From F23-D06 sp963620035 (GTDB taxonomy: Bacteria; Bacteroidota; Bacteroidia; Bacteroidales; WCHB1-69), in NCBI GenBank assembly GCA_963620035.1, contig CAVEXN010000045.1, positions 1 through 5,796 on the forward strand: a stretch of DNA of 5,796 bases, read 5' to 3'. How positions within the stretch are numbered: position 1 is the stretch's first letter; the number at the start of each line of letters is the position of its first letter. Under the pieces are notes generated by a model. That model was not told the origin of the DNA, did no database searches, and saw only the letters and a program-made list of their open reading frames with translations. Made by a program: the position numbers and the translations under genes. Of this stretch, positions 1 through 5,796 are shown in pieces.

Positions 1-3000
1 CGGGCGTGCCCTCCTGCGTCCAACTCAGCGTTGCGCTGTTCACGTCAACGGCAGAAACGGTCAGGACAGGGGCGTGGCACGTGTCCGGCACAACGATTTG
101 GGTTGTCGTTTCCGTCAAAGGTCCCGTCCACTCGCTGGTCTCGTTGCTGTCGCAAACGGCACGCACATAGAAGTCGTATGACGTGACCGGCAGCAAGCCT
201 GTCAGTGTGCAGGAGGTCTCCGCTGTCGTCTGCACAGTGCCCTCACCATGCACAAAGCCCTGCAAGCCGTATTCGACTTGCCATTCCGTTGCGTCGCCGA
301 CCTCTGCCCACGATACTTTGATGCTGTCGGAACCGACAGCCGAGACCATAAACTCTTCGGGTGTATGACAAGTATCTGCCGGGGTGTATTCCACGCAAGT
401 CACCTGCAATTCAAACCCGCTACGGTTTATTTGCTCATTGGTATGGAGTTGCAGTGTAAGCGCACCCATTGTAGAGGTAAGCACGGGTACTCTGCCGGTG
501 TCGGTCCCGAGGGTAGTAAAGAGCAGTCTGCCATTGACACCTGCTCCGTCATAGATGGAGAGATAGTCGTTTACATCTTCCATCTCATACGTGCCATAGC
601 CGCGCAGCTGCACCACATTTCCTTGTGTGGTAGGGTTGACGACAAGGACGGCATCACAGTTGTTGGAGTAGGGACCATTGGGGCCGCCGTCATCATAGAT
701 GGATCCGTCGCACATATAAATGGTGGAAGTGCCCGTAGTGGGGAAGTTGATACTGCCCGGGCGCGTACTGCAGGGTCCTGTCCACTCGCTGGTCTCGCTG
801 CTGTCGCAAACGGCACGCACATAGAAGTCGTATGACGTGCCCGGCAGCAAGCCTGTCAGTGTGCAGGAGGTCTCCGCTGTCGTCTGCACAGTGCCCTCAC
901 CATGCACAAAGCCCTGCAAGCCGTATTCGACTTGCCATTCCGTTGCGTCGCCGACTTCAGTCCACGAAACCCTCACGCTGTCACCGGGAAGACCGGCGGC
1001 AGAAATGTCCGTAGGTGCGTGGCAGGTGTCCGGCACAACAACCGGAGGTGTCGTTTCCGTCAGAGGTCCTGCCCACTCGCTGGTCTCGCTGCTGTCGCAG
1101 ACGGCACGCACATAGAAGTCGTATGACGTGCCCGGCAGCAAGCCTGTCAGTGTGCAGGAGGTCTCCGCTGTCGTCTGCACAGTGCCCTCACCATGCACAA
1201 AGCCCTGCAAGCCGTATTCGACTTGCCATTCCGTTGCGTCGCCGACTTCAGTCCACGAAACCCTCACGCTGTCACCGGGAAGACCGGCGGCAGAAATGTC
1301 CGTAGGTGCGTGGCAGGTGTCCGGCACAACGATTTGGGTTGTCGTTTCCGTCAAAGGTCCCGTCCACTCGCTGGTCTCGTTGCTGTCGCAAACGGCACGC
1401 ACATAGAAGTCGTATGACGTGACCGGCAGCAAGCCTGTCAGTGTGCAGGAGGTCTCCGCTGTCGTCTGCACAGTGCCCTCACCATGCACAAAGCCCTGCA
1501 AGCCGTATTCGACTTGCCATTCCGTTGCGTCGCCGACCTCTGCCCACGATACTTTGATGCTGTCGGTTCCGATAGCCGAGACCATGAATCTTGCCGGGGC
1601 ATAACATGGGGTAAGGGTTGTAAAAGTGAGCGGTGCGCTCCAGGCACTTACGTTTGTACTGCTGCAGACGGATCTCACATACATATCATACGCCGTGCCG
1701 GGATCCAGGTCTGTCAATATAAGCGAATTGATGATCTGAAGTGTATCCAATGCACCCGTACCTTGCGTAAATCCATGCAAGCCGTACTCGACAATCCATT
1801 CCGTAGCGGTGCCGTTTTCTGTCCATTGGATAAGGGCAGCATCTGTTGTGATGATGGCGGCGGTAACGTCAGTCGGGGTGTGGCATTCGGGCTGTCTCAG
1901 GCGAACGATCACATTGTCGATGCCCACAAGATAATCCTCATTCCCCGCATCCATATTGTACCATCTGAAAGCCAGACGCTGCCGTGGGACAACCGGTATC
2001 GTTGAAAGGTCAACCGTCACGGTAGTGCCGGAGAGTGAGGGCGGAATTTGGCTGAACTCGACAAAAGTGTCGTTGAGCATATAGCCCACGGTGAGTTCGC
2101 CGGCAAGCGTATCCTCAAACCTGACATAAAACTCGAGTTCCAACGTGTCAAGGTCATTGTAAAATTGGGGAAGTACAGCAGTCTTGAGGTGGCCTGTCTC
2201 TATTGAGCCCGCCATCATCACCAGCAGTTTTGTCGAATCCGGGGACAACACACCCGACCCGTCGGAAATCACAATAGGATAGACGCTGACATCGTCAGAT
2301 TCCACATCGCTGTATGATGCCCAACAATCTGCCAGCAGATATTGTACTGCATTGAAGTCTTCGTCATAAGGTTGGGCTTGGGTTATCGTAAACGGGGCAC
2401 AGTCGGTGACTACCGACCACGTGTCACTCCATTCGCTGGTATCCGCCTCGGAACAGATGCTGCGCATTTTGACTTCGTAATACGAAGCGGCGGAGAGTCC
2501 GTTCAGCACAATCCGGTTTTCAACCGTAGATACAGAAGACCACGCACCGGAACCTGTCGGACGGTAGGCTATCTCATAGTTCAGGGCTCTGCCGTTCCAA
2601 GAGAGCGAAAGGCTGGTGTCCGTTGCCGCAACCACGGCAAAGTCCGTCGGAGCTATGCAGTCGTGCCTGTAATCAACCACGATATCGTCAAGATAAGCCA
2701 TATAATTGTCGCTGAGGTTGGGGATGATCAGTGCTATGAAGCCGCCGTTTCCGTTATATGCCTCCAAAGAAACTTCAAAAAACGGTGAAGAGGAACCTTG
2801 AAGGGGTAAATGAAAAGTGCGGACAGTGTCGATGATGACGAAGTTCCCGATATCATAGGGGTCCTCCCCTACTGCCACCACACACTCTACGTCTGATTTA
2901 TAACCCTCAAGAGAGAATGAAATCTGGAGTTCGTTGAGGTTGACCCCGTCTTCTATTTCCGGAAGGATGATAAAGTTATCAACTCTCATTTGCAAACTTC

Positions 3001-5796
3001 CATAGTATAATTGGGGCAGACTCGACACTGACCCGAACGTGCCAATCGCGATACAAGGCGAAAGCGAACCGCAATTAAAACCCTCTTCATAGGGGATAGA
3101 GACCATGTCGCAACCCGTCCAAGCCGACACTTTTCTCGAATAAAGCGTATCCGTGCCGCAAATGGAGCCGATGCGGAACCAGTAGTTGGAAGAACCGGCA
3201 AGTCTATTCACCGTAAATAATGTGTCTTGCGTGCTGCCTGCGGTATGCCAGACGCTGTCGCCGCACCTCATGTATTCCACCGTCCAGAGCGTGTCCTGAT
3301 GTCCGGGCATCCAAACAAGGTCCACCGAATTGAGCGTGCTTTGCCGGGTCAGAGGTATCGGGGCAACACATGTGGACGGAACGCAGTTGCCGTGAAAACG
3401 GATGTCCGGCAAAACGGTCGTTACGTACCCACTCACTGTGGATGGCGAAAGCGGACTAATATTGGCAACATCGGAATACCAATAAACGGCATTGGTTTCT
3501 ACCGACTGGTGGGCGCGCCAGGTAATGTAACTGAAAGTCCCCGTATTGTTGTCCACCGCTACCACCACATTGCTGCTGCCATCATAGACAAACGGCGTGC
3601 TGAACGGGATAGTCACCCAACCTGCCGTAGAGAGGTCAAGCGTGTAATCAGCCACTTTCTGCTGGAGGTCGTCAACTGCAATATAGTCAGATGTGCTGAG
3701 AGTCGTCCGGGAGGTGTGTCCCATATAAACATCAACATTTCTCAACATACTGTTACTATAGTTCACATAGAATGAGATGCCTGTAATAGTATCAAGCCCG
3801 GCAAGTTCATCAGCGGAATAGATGCTTTGAGAATAGCCGTACTTGTAATTGCCGTTAAAGGGCACCCCCTGAATTGTATTTGTTCCTGTTATCTGTCCGC
3901 ATGCCGCTGTGGTGAAAGAGAGGTTCTGCACCCGGGCCGTGTCACTGTCGTCAGCGCATAGGTTGCGCAGGGATACGGTATAAGAGGTGCCGGCATCCAA
4001 TCCTGTAAGGAACATGTAGTTTTCTTCCGTAGAGAGCGTTCTCCAGGTTGTGTCACCTTGGGCCTTATAAGTTATAAGCACGGACGAAGAGGGGCGGCCT
4101 ACAAATTCATCGACGGTCCAGGTGACGAGGGCATTGTGGTAACTTACATCCGCCACGGCAGCATCTTTCAATGGCGCACAGCTGGGATCCGTCTCAAAAC
4201 TCAAATACGTGGCCACGGAAGTGTCTAAACCATAAGCACAGACCGTACGAACCGCAACAGAATAGTACGTGCTGCTGGCAAGCCCGTCCAAAAAGTAACT
4301 GTTCCTTGACGTGGTGTCCGTATTCCAATCATCTTCGTTATACATCTTGTAACTGATCACCACACCGGTGGGGGCAAGACCAACTGTTTGGTCATATTGC
4401 CAGGCAATATTGGCGCTGTTGTAACTGACAAACGTATTCCGTACATTCTGCACTTTTGCGCAACTTACCGTGGTCTTGAAAGTGACATAGGAACTCCAGC
4501 GCGTAGTGTCGGTGCCGGCAATGGTGCGCACCCAAACATAATAGCGGGTGTCATCATTCAGTCCGGAGAGGTTTTTCACCGCATCTGCGGACGTTACAAT
4601 TTCAGCATTGCCTATGTAATTGTTCTCGCTATAAGCAATTTCGTAACTATCAGCGTTTTCGCATGCAGTCCATTGAATTGTGGCACTATTCCAGGTAATG
4701 TTGCTTGCCGACAGGCCACCGGGAATGAGGCAAGGCGGCATTTCGCCGACAAAGACATTGTCGAGATGCAAATCGTTGTTGCCTCCGTTGTAATAGCCGT
4801 CCAGTCCGGCCGACTCACCATAGAATGCGATGCGCACTGTCCGGCTGTTATATCCCGTCAATAGGAGTTCTATCGGCTCGCCCACGGATGCGATGTTATT
4901 GAACGTATAGTTGCCGTTTCCTGTATTGTCCCAAATGATGGCATTTCCCCAATCCCATGTGACGCCGTTGTCGGCAGATACCACCACCATGAAACGGTCG
5001 TCGTTCTGACGCGAGTTTGACTGTATCGGAGCGGCATAGCCGTGTTGCGTCAAGGCAAGATCAAACGAGAGATACGGATCCGTGAGCGAACTCAAGTCTA
5101 TTTCAGGAGTTACCAGCCAATAGAAAGCGGCTTCCGAAGACAGGTTCAGGGTAGCATGGCCGTTGCCGAACACGTTGCTGTTGTTAAATTGCCATCCCGC
5201 TTCTGTTGGTGTCGGTGCCGCAGTGTCGTCAATGTCTCCGGAAAGACGGTTCCAGCAAAGCGGGAACGGGTTGAAAGCGGTGAACTTCTCGCGGAGCGGA
5301 GCAGGCACCACACCACAGTCTGTCCAGGCGGTCTTGACGGCAGAATAAACCGTGTCTGTACCGCAAATGCGCCCAATGCGAACATCATACGATGTGGAAC
5401 CATAAAGTCCCGTGAGCGTGTGGGTTGCCGTGTGCACAATGCCGGCAGAGGTCCATATCCGGTCCGCACTGATTTTGTATTCCACTTTCCACGTATCGTT
5501 CGCCGTGCCGGGAGTCCAGGCAAGGTCGAGCGTCTCCTCTGTCTTGCCGGTCACCAGCAGTGCCGGAACTGAACAGTCCGTGTTCAGGTTGCAGTTCCCA
5601 AGAAAGCGGATATCCGGAACGGTTGTCGTCGTGTATCCAGAAATTTGCGGTGAAGCCGGATTTATATTAGTGTAATCTGAATAATAGTAAACGGCATTGC
5701 CCACTGAAGAATAATGCCCCCTCCACTTAAAATTTTGATAAGAACCCGTATTGTTGTCCACTGCTACCACCACATTGCTGCTGCCGTCATATACAA
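1..5796 (-). CDS. Giant multidomain FN3 / MAM-like / CUB exported protein, internal fragment (both ends missing)
   Basis: One reading frame on the minus strand is open across the whole window: 1931 full codons without a stop. Its translation is coherent protein throughout. About twelve fibronectin type III modules (residues 74-157, 355-444, 445-538, 539-631, 809-892, 1046-1131, 1304-1396, 1397-1493, 1494-1590, 1591-1674, 1809-1905, 1906 onward) are interleaved with three MAM-like/choice-of-anchor-J domains (163-351, 895-1045, 1132-1303), two copies of an unnamed beta-rich domain (1-68 partial, 632-804) and one CUB-like domain (1675-1800). No catalytic motif, membrane segment or signal peptide is visible. 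Cysteines recur at fixed places in the modules, suggesting disulfides formed outside the cytoplasm. This layout is known from Bacteroidota secreted and surface proteins, many exported by the type IX system; export route and adhesive or binding role are inference. Start codon, ribosome binding site, promoter, sorting domain and terminator all lie outside the window. Confidence 0.95.
2..79 (-). other. Start of fibronectin type III domain FN3l (cut by window end)
   Basis: Residues 1906-1931. It begins CHAPVLTVSAVDVNSATLSW, the usual entry Cys and B-strand Trp of an FN3 module, then is cut by the window edge at TQEGTP. It does not belong to the near-identical group, so the homogenised block ends at the FN3k linker. 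Confidence 0.8.
80..370 (-). repeat. FN3k, 97-residue near-identical repeat unit (type 1) after CUB
   Basis: Residues 1809-1905. It starts CHTPEEFMVSAVGSDSIKVSW and is otherwise the same as FN3h, including PVTSY, SNETSEW and the linker TETTTQIVVPDT. Positions 72-330 match 1308-1566 with one synonymous difference (80 versus 1316), although the two are 1236 bp apart and separated by FN3i, FN3j and the CUB domain. Only its first strand (positions 331-370) has diverged. Confidence 0.92.
395..772 (-). other. CUB-like domain between FN3j and FN3k
   Basis: Residues 1675-1800, about 126 residues including a Gly/Thr-rich lead-in. Core features in order are MCDGSIYDDGGPNGPYSNNC, VVQLRGYGTYEMEDVNDYL, SIYDGAGVNGRLLFTTLG, TSTMGALTLQLHTNEQINRS and GFELQVTC. 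This follows the CUB pattern: an early Cys pair around a G-Y-NN segment, D-L-IYDG, a G-L-L-F/H strand near the end, then GFE/W--V-C. Acidic residues in EMEDVNDYLSIYDG are placed where CUB domains bind calcium, so calcium-stabilised binding is possible. Bacteroidota secreted proteins are known to carry such domains. The remaining uncertainty is whether it meets formal CUB family criteria. Confidence 0.78.
773..1024 (-). repeat. FN3j, near-identical repeat unit (type 2), linker replaced by CUB entry
   Basis: Residues 1591-1674. Its FN3 body is the same as FN3i apart from one synonymous base. After TSEWTGP it departs from the pattern: the TETT...VVPDT linker is absent and the chain runs into CSTRPGSINFP, the lead-in of the CUB-like domain. 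The junction with unrelated sequence is therefore sharp, near 773-781. Confidence 0.92.
1025..1315 (-). repeat. FN3i, 97-residue near-identical repeat unit (type 2)
   Basis: Residues 1494-1590. It starts CHAPTDISAAGLPGDSVRVSW and is a full FN3 module with VRAVC in the F strand and the linker GPLTETTPPVVVPDT. Positions 1073-1330 match 782-1039 with a single difference (1100 versus 809), which is synonymous. It is in direct tandem with FN3h and FN3j at a 291-bp period. It carries a third Cys (ETSCTL) besides the usual pair. Confidence 0.92.
1316..1606 (-). repeat. FN3h, 97-residue near-identical repeat unit (type 1)
   Basis: Residues 1397-1493, exactly 291 bp from entry Cys to entry Cys. It begins CYAPARFMVSAIGTDSIKVSW, continues GDATEWQVEYGLQGFVHGEG, LTGLLPVTSYDFYVRAVC, and ends in the Thr/Val-rich linker GPLTETTTQIVVPDT. 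It is an FN3 domain plus a 10-15 residue linker. Positions 1317-1566 match 81-330 (FN3k) base for base. It shares a 115-bp block (1423-1537) with all three other units. Type-1 units read PVTSY and SNETSEW where type-2 units read PGTSY and SSETSEW. Confidence 0.92.
1607..1885 (-). other. Fibronectin type III domain FN3g
   Basis: Residues 1304-1396. It starts CHTPTDVTAAIITTDAALIQW, then ATEWIVEYGLHGFTQGTG, LTDLDPGTAYDMYVRSVC and SAWSAPLTFTTLTP. It is clearly related to the four near-identical units that follow (ATEW-VEYGL-GF--G-G is shared) but differs widely in DNA. It is probably an older member of the same lineage, and it escaped the recent homogenisation. Confidence 0.9.
1886..2401 (-). other. 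MAM-like / choice-of-anchor-J domain J3
   Basis: Residues 1132-1303. It opens CAPFTITQAQPYDEDFN and has the ADCW motif, then TGHLKTAVLPQF, LDTLELEFYVRFE, AGELTVGYMLNDTFVEF, TVTVDLSTIP, QRLAFRWYN and the closing YLVGIDNVIVRL. The PY-EDF...CW entry, the L-VGYM strand and the final IDNV-V strand are the classical choice-of-anchor-J pattern of Bacteroidales proteins. Here the entry Cys is shared with the end of FN3f. Confidence 0.82.
2402..2659 (-). other. Fibronectin type III domain FN3f
   Basis: Residues 1046-1131. It starts CIAPTDFAVVAATDTSLSLSW, then NYEIAYRPTGSGAWSSV, IVLNGLSAASYYEVKMRSIC and TSEWSDTWSVVTD. Entry and F-strand Cys are both present. It is a compact, canonical module, sandwiched between J2 and J3. 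Confidence 0.9.
2660..3112 (-). other. MAM-like / choice-of-anchor-J domain J2
   Basis: Residues 895-1045, about 150 residues and so shorter than J1. It starts CDMVSIPYEEGF, the family's usual entry, followed by VDNFIILPEIEDGVNLNELQ, ISFSLEGYKSDVECVVAVG, an FFEVSLEAYNGNGGFIALI strand and the closing YMAYLDDIVVDYRHDC. The PEI...L-ISF and final LDDIVV strands match the landmarks of J1. Glycan or protein binding is possible for such folds but nothing here identifies a ligand. Confidence 0.72.
3119..3370 (-). other. Fibronectin type III domain FN3e
   Basis: Residues 809-892. It begins CVAPIPLTRQSTLNSVDLVW, then LWTVEYMRCGDSVW, FTVNRLAGSSNYWFRIGSIC and GTDTLYS. It is the clear homologue of FN3a (both share IG-ICGTDT-YS, both are followed by a TG/TD-C link into a J domain). 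An extra Cys occurs in the C strand (MRC, residue 844), giving three in this module. Confidence 0.87.
3383..3901 (-). other. Unnamed beta-rich domain A2, complete
   Basis: Residues 632-804, about 173 residues, bounded by Cys at both ends (CGQITGTNTIQG to PDIRFHGNC). Visible features in order are YGYSQSIYSADELAG, ITGISFYVNYSNS, a VDVYMGHT strand, the stretch SDYIAVDDLQQKVADY, GWVTIPFSTPFVYDGSSN, VVVAVDNNTG, and then a Trp/Tyr-rich segment NAVYWYSD before the closing strand. The two terminal Cys could form a disulfide that pins the domain. The strand pattern suggests a beta sandwich like other modules of secreted Bacteroidota proteins. I do not recognise an official family and assign no function. 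The copy at the window's upstream end (A1) is the same domain. Confidence 0.6.
3902..4180 (-). other. Fibronectin type III domain FN3d
   Basis: Residues 539-631. It starts CAPLKDAAVADVSYHNALVTW, then VLITYKAQGDTTW, MFLTGLDAGTSYTVSLRNLC and LSFTTAA. The Cys pair and the long B-C loop match FN3c. It abuts domain A2 with no linker: the A2 entry Cys follows TTAA directly. Confidence 0.88.
4181..4462 (-). other. Fibronectin type III domain FN3c
   Basis: Residues 445-538. It starts CAKVQNVRNTFVSYNSANIAW, followed by VVISYKMYNEDDWN, LDGLASSTYYSVAVRTVC and YLSFETD. The entry Cys and F-strand Cys are both present. It is slightly longer than its neighbours because of an extra loop (QYDQTVGLAPTG) between the B and C strands. 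FN3d has a comparable insertion (TVDEFVGRPSSS), so FN3c and FN3d look like a duplicated pair. Confidence 0.88.
4463..4732 (-). other. Fibronectin type III domain FN3b (atypical cysteines)
   Basis: Residues 355-444. It begins CLIPGGLSASNITWNSATIQW and continues SYEIAYSEN, LSGLNDDTRYYVWVRTIAGTD and WSSYVTFKT, all FN3 landmarks. Unlike every other complete FN3 module in the window it has Ala (residue 426) where the F-strand Cys normally sits. It carries a different Cys just after the B strand (WTACENAD, residue 378). The entry Cys (355) may therefore pair with residue 378, or the disulfide may be lost. Confidence 0.88.
4742..5308 (-). other. MAM-like / choice-of-anchor-J domain J1
   Basis: Residues 163-351. 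The N-terminal PAPLREKF and CWNR correspond to the usual PY-E-F...CW start of choice-of-anchor-J jelly rolls. Then come WLVTPEIDLSS, YLSFDLALT, DRFMVVVSADNGVTW, an RIAFYGES strand and the closing LHLDNVFVG. That order (surface-treated strand, S-D-G-TW turn, final LDN-V strand) is characteristic of this family, which resembles MAM domains and usually acts as a non-catalytic binding or spacer module in secreted proteins. It is the longest and best preserved of the three J domains here. A specific ligand cannot be inferred. Confidence 0.8.
5324..5575 (-). other. Fibronectin type III domain FN3a
   Basis: Residues 74-157. It starts at a Cys (TDCSVPALLV), has the B-strand Trp (LDLAWTPG), the C-strand pattern WKVEYKI, the E-F turn LTGLYGSTSYDVRI and the F-strand Cys in GRICGTD. 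These are the standard FN3 landmarks of Bacteroidota proteins, with one Cys at the domain entry and one in the F strand as a likely disulfide. It is the counterpart of FN3e at an offset of 735 residues. It leads directly into J1 through the short link WTDCGVVPAPLREKF. Confidence 0.88.
5591..5796 (-). other. Unnamed beta-rich domain A1, C-terminal part
   Basis: Residues 1-68, cut by the window edge. It opens with VYDGSSNVVVAVDNNTG and ends in PDIRFLGNC. The same opening stretch and the same PDIRF-GNC ending occur in domain A2, 735 residues later, so about 104 more residues of A1 are expected upstream of the window. Similar YDGSSN-(V/L)-V-DNNTG stretches are, from memory, common in Bacteroidales FN3 proteins, but I cannot give a family name. 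It is rich in Tyr, Asn and Thr with alternating hydrophobic residues, consistent with a beta sandwich. Function is unknown. Confidence 0.55.

Noticed and set aside
248..835. Plus-strand open frame of 195 codons
   Set aside because: It is antisense to FN3k, the CUB-like domain and the end of FN3j, and its sequence repeats in step with the minus-strand repeats. The minus frame gives recognisable folded domains over the same bases, while this one gives none.
837..1604. Recurring plus-strand frames beginning M(P/T)GSKPVSVQEV or MHKALQAVF
   Set aside because: They recur every 291 bp simply because the FN3 repeats recur. They are antisense readings of those repeats with no domain of their own.
72..1606. 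The near-identical repeats as a CRISPR array or an insertion-sequence remnant
   Set aside because: Units are 291 bp, in frame, and encode whole FN3 domains. There are no short direct repeats with unique spacers, inverted ends or transposase.
1484..2005. Plus-strand open frame of 173 codons
   Set aside because: Antisense to FN3h, FN3g and J3, which are clear on the minus strand. No ribosome binding site or known protein pattern supports it.
3227..3775. Plus-strand open frame of 182 codons
   Set aside because: Antisense to domain A2 and FN3e. The minus frame has a coherent translation and a duplicate copy elsewhere in the window.
5146..5523. Minus-strand open frame of 125 codons in another frame
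   Set aside because: It lies out of frame with the continuous FN3/J1 reading and shows Arg/Pro-rich composition typical of an out-of-frame shadow.
5042..5572. Plus-strand open frame of 176 codons
   Set aside because: Antisense to FN3a and J1, whose domain landmarks are clear on the other strand. Its own translation shows no recognisable family.

Overview
The window lies wholly inside one very large protein-coding gene read on the minus strand. In the frame whose plus-strand triplets begin at positions 2, 5, 8 and so on, I translated all 1931 complete codons. I found no stop, and no start that could be assigned. Both the N-terminus (beyond 5796) and the C-terminus (before 1) are outside the window. 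I see no intergenic space, RNA gene, mobile element, CRISPR array, promoter or terminator. Plus-strand open frames here are antisense shadows.

Reading N to C (high to low coordinates), the protein is a chain of extracellular beta-sandwich modules. The order is: the C-terminal part of an unnamed domain (called A1), FN3a, a MAM-like/choice-of-anchor-J domain (J1), FN3b, FN3c, FN3d, a full copy of the unnamed domain (A2), FN3e, J2, FN3f, J3, FN3g, FN3h, FN3i, FN3j, a CUB-like domain, FN3k and the start of FN3l. Residue numbers below count from the first complete codon (5794-5792, residue 1) to the last (4-2, residue 1931).

Two levels of internal duplication are visible. At large scale, the A-FN3-J block recurs at an offset of 2205 bp (735 codons). 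At small scale, four 97-residue FN3 units near the C-terminal side are almost identical in DNA, which implies recent duplication or gene conversion.

The style is typical of exported multidomain proteins of Bacteroidota, particularly Bacteroidales: FN3 modules opening with a Cys and carrying a second Cys in a VRAVC-like F strand, separated by MAM-like jelly rolls beginning PY-E-F and by CUB. GC content looks close to half, which fits. I infer a secreted or surface-anchored protein, probably exported by Sec and possibly the type IX system. The signal peptide and C-terminal sorting domain that would show this are not in the window. No enzyme domain is visible, so adhesion, scaffolding or glycan/protein binding are the reasonable guesses, unproven.
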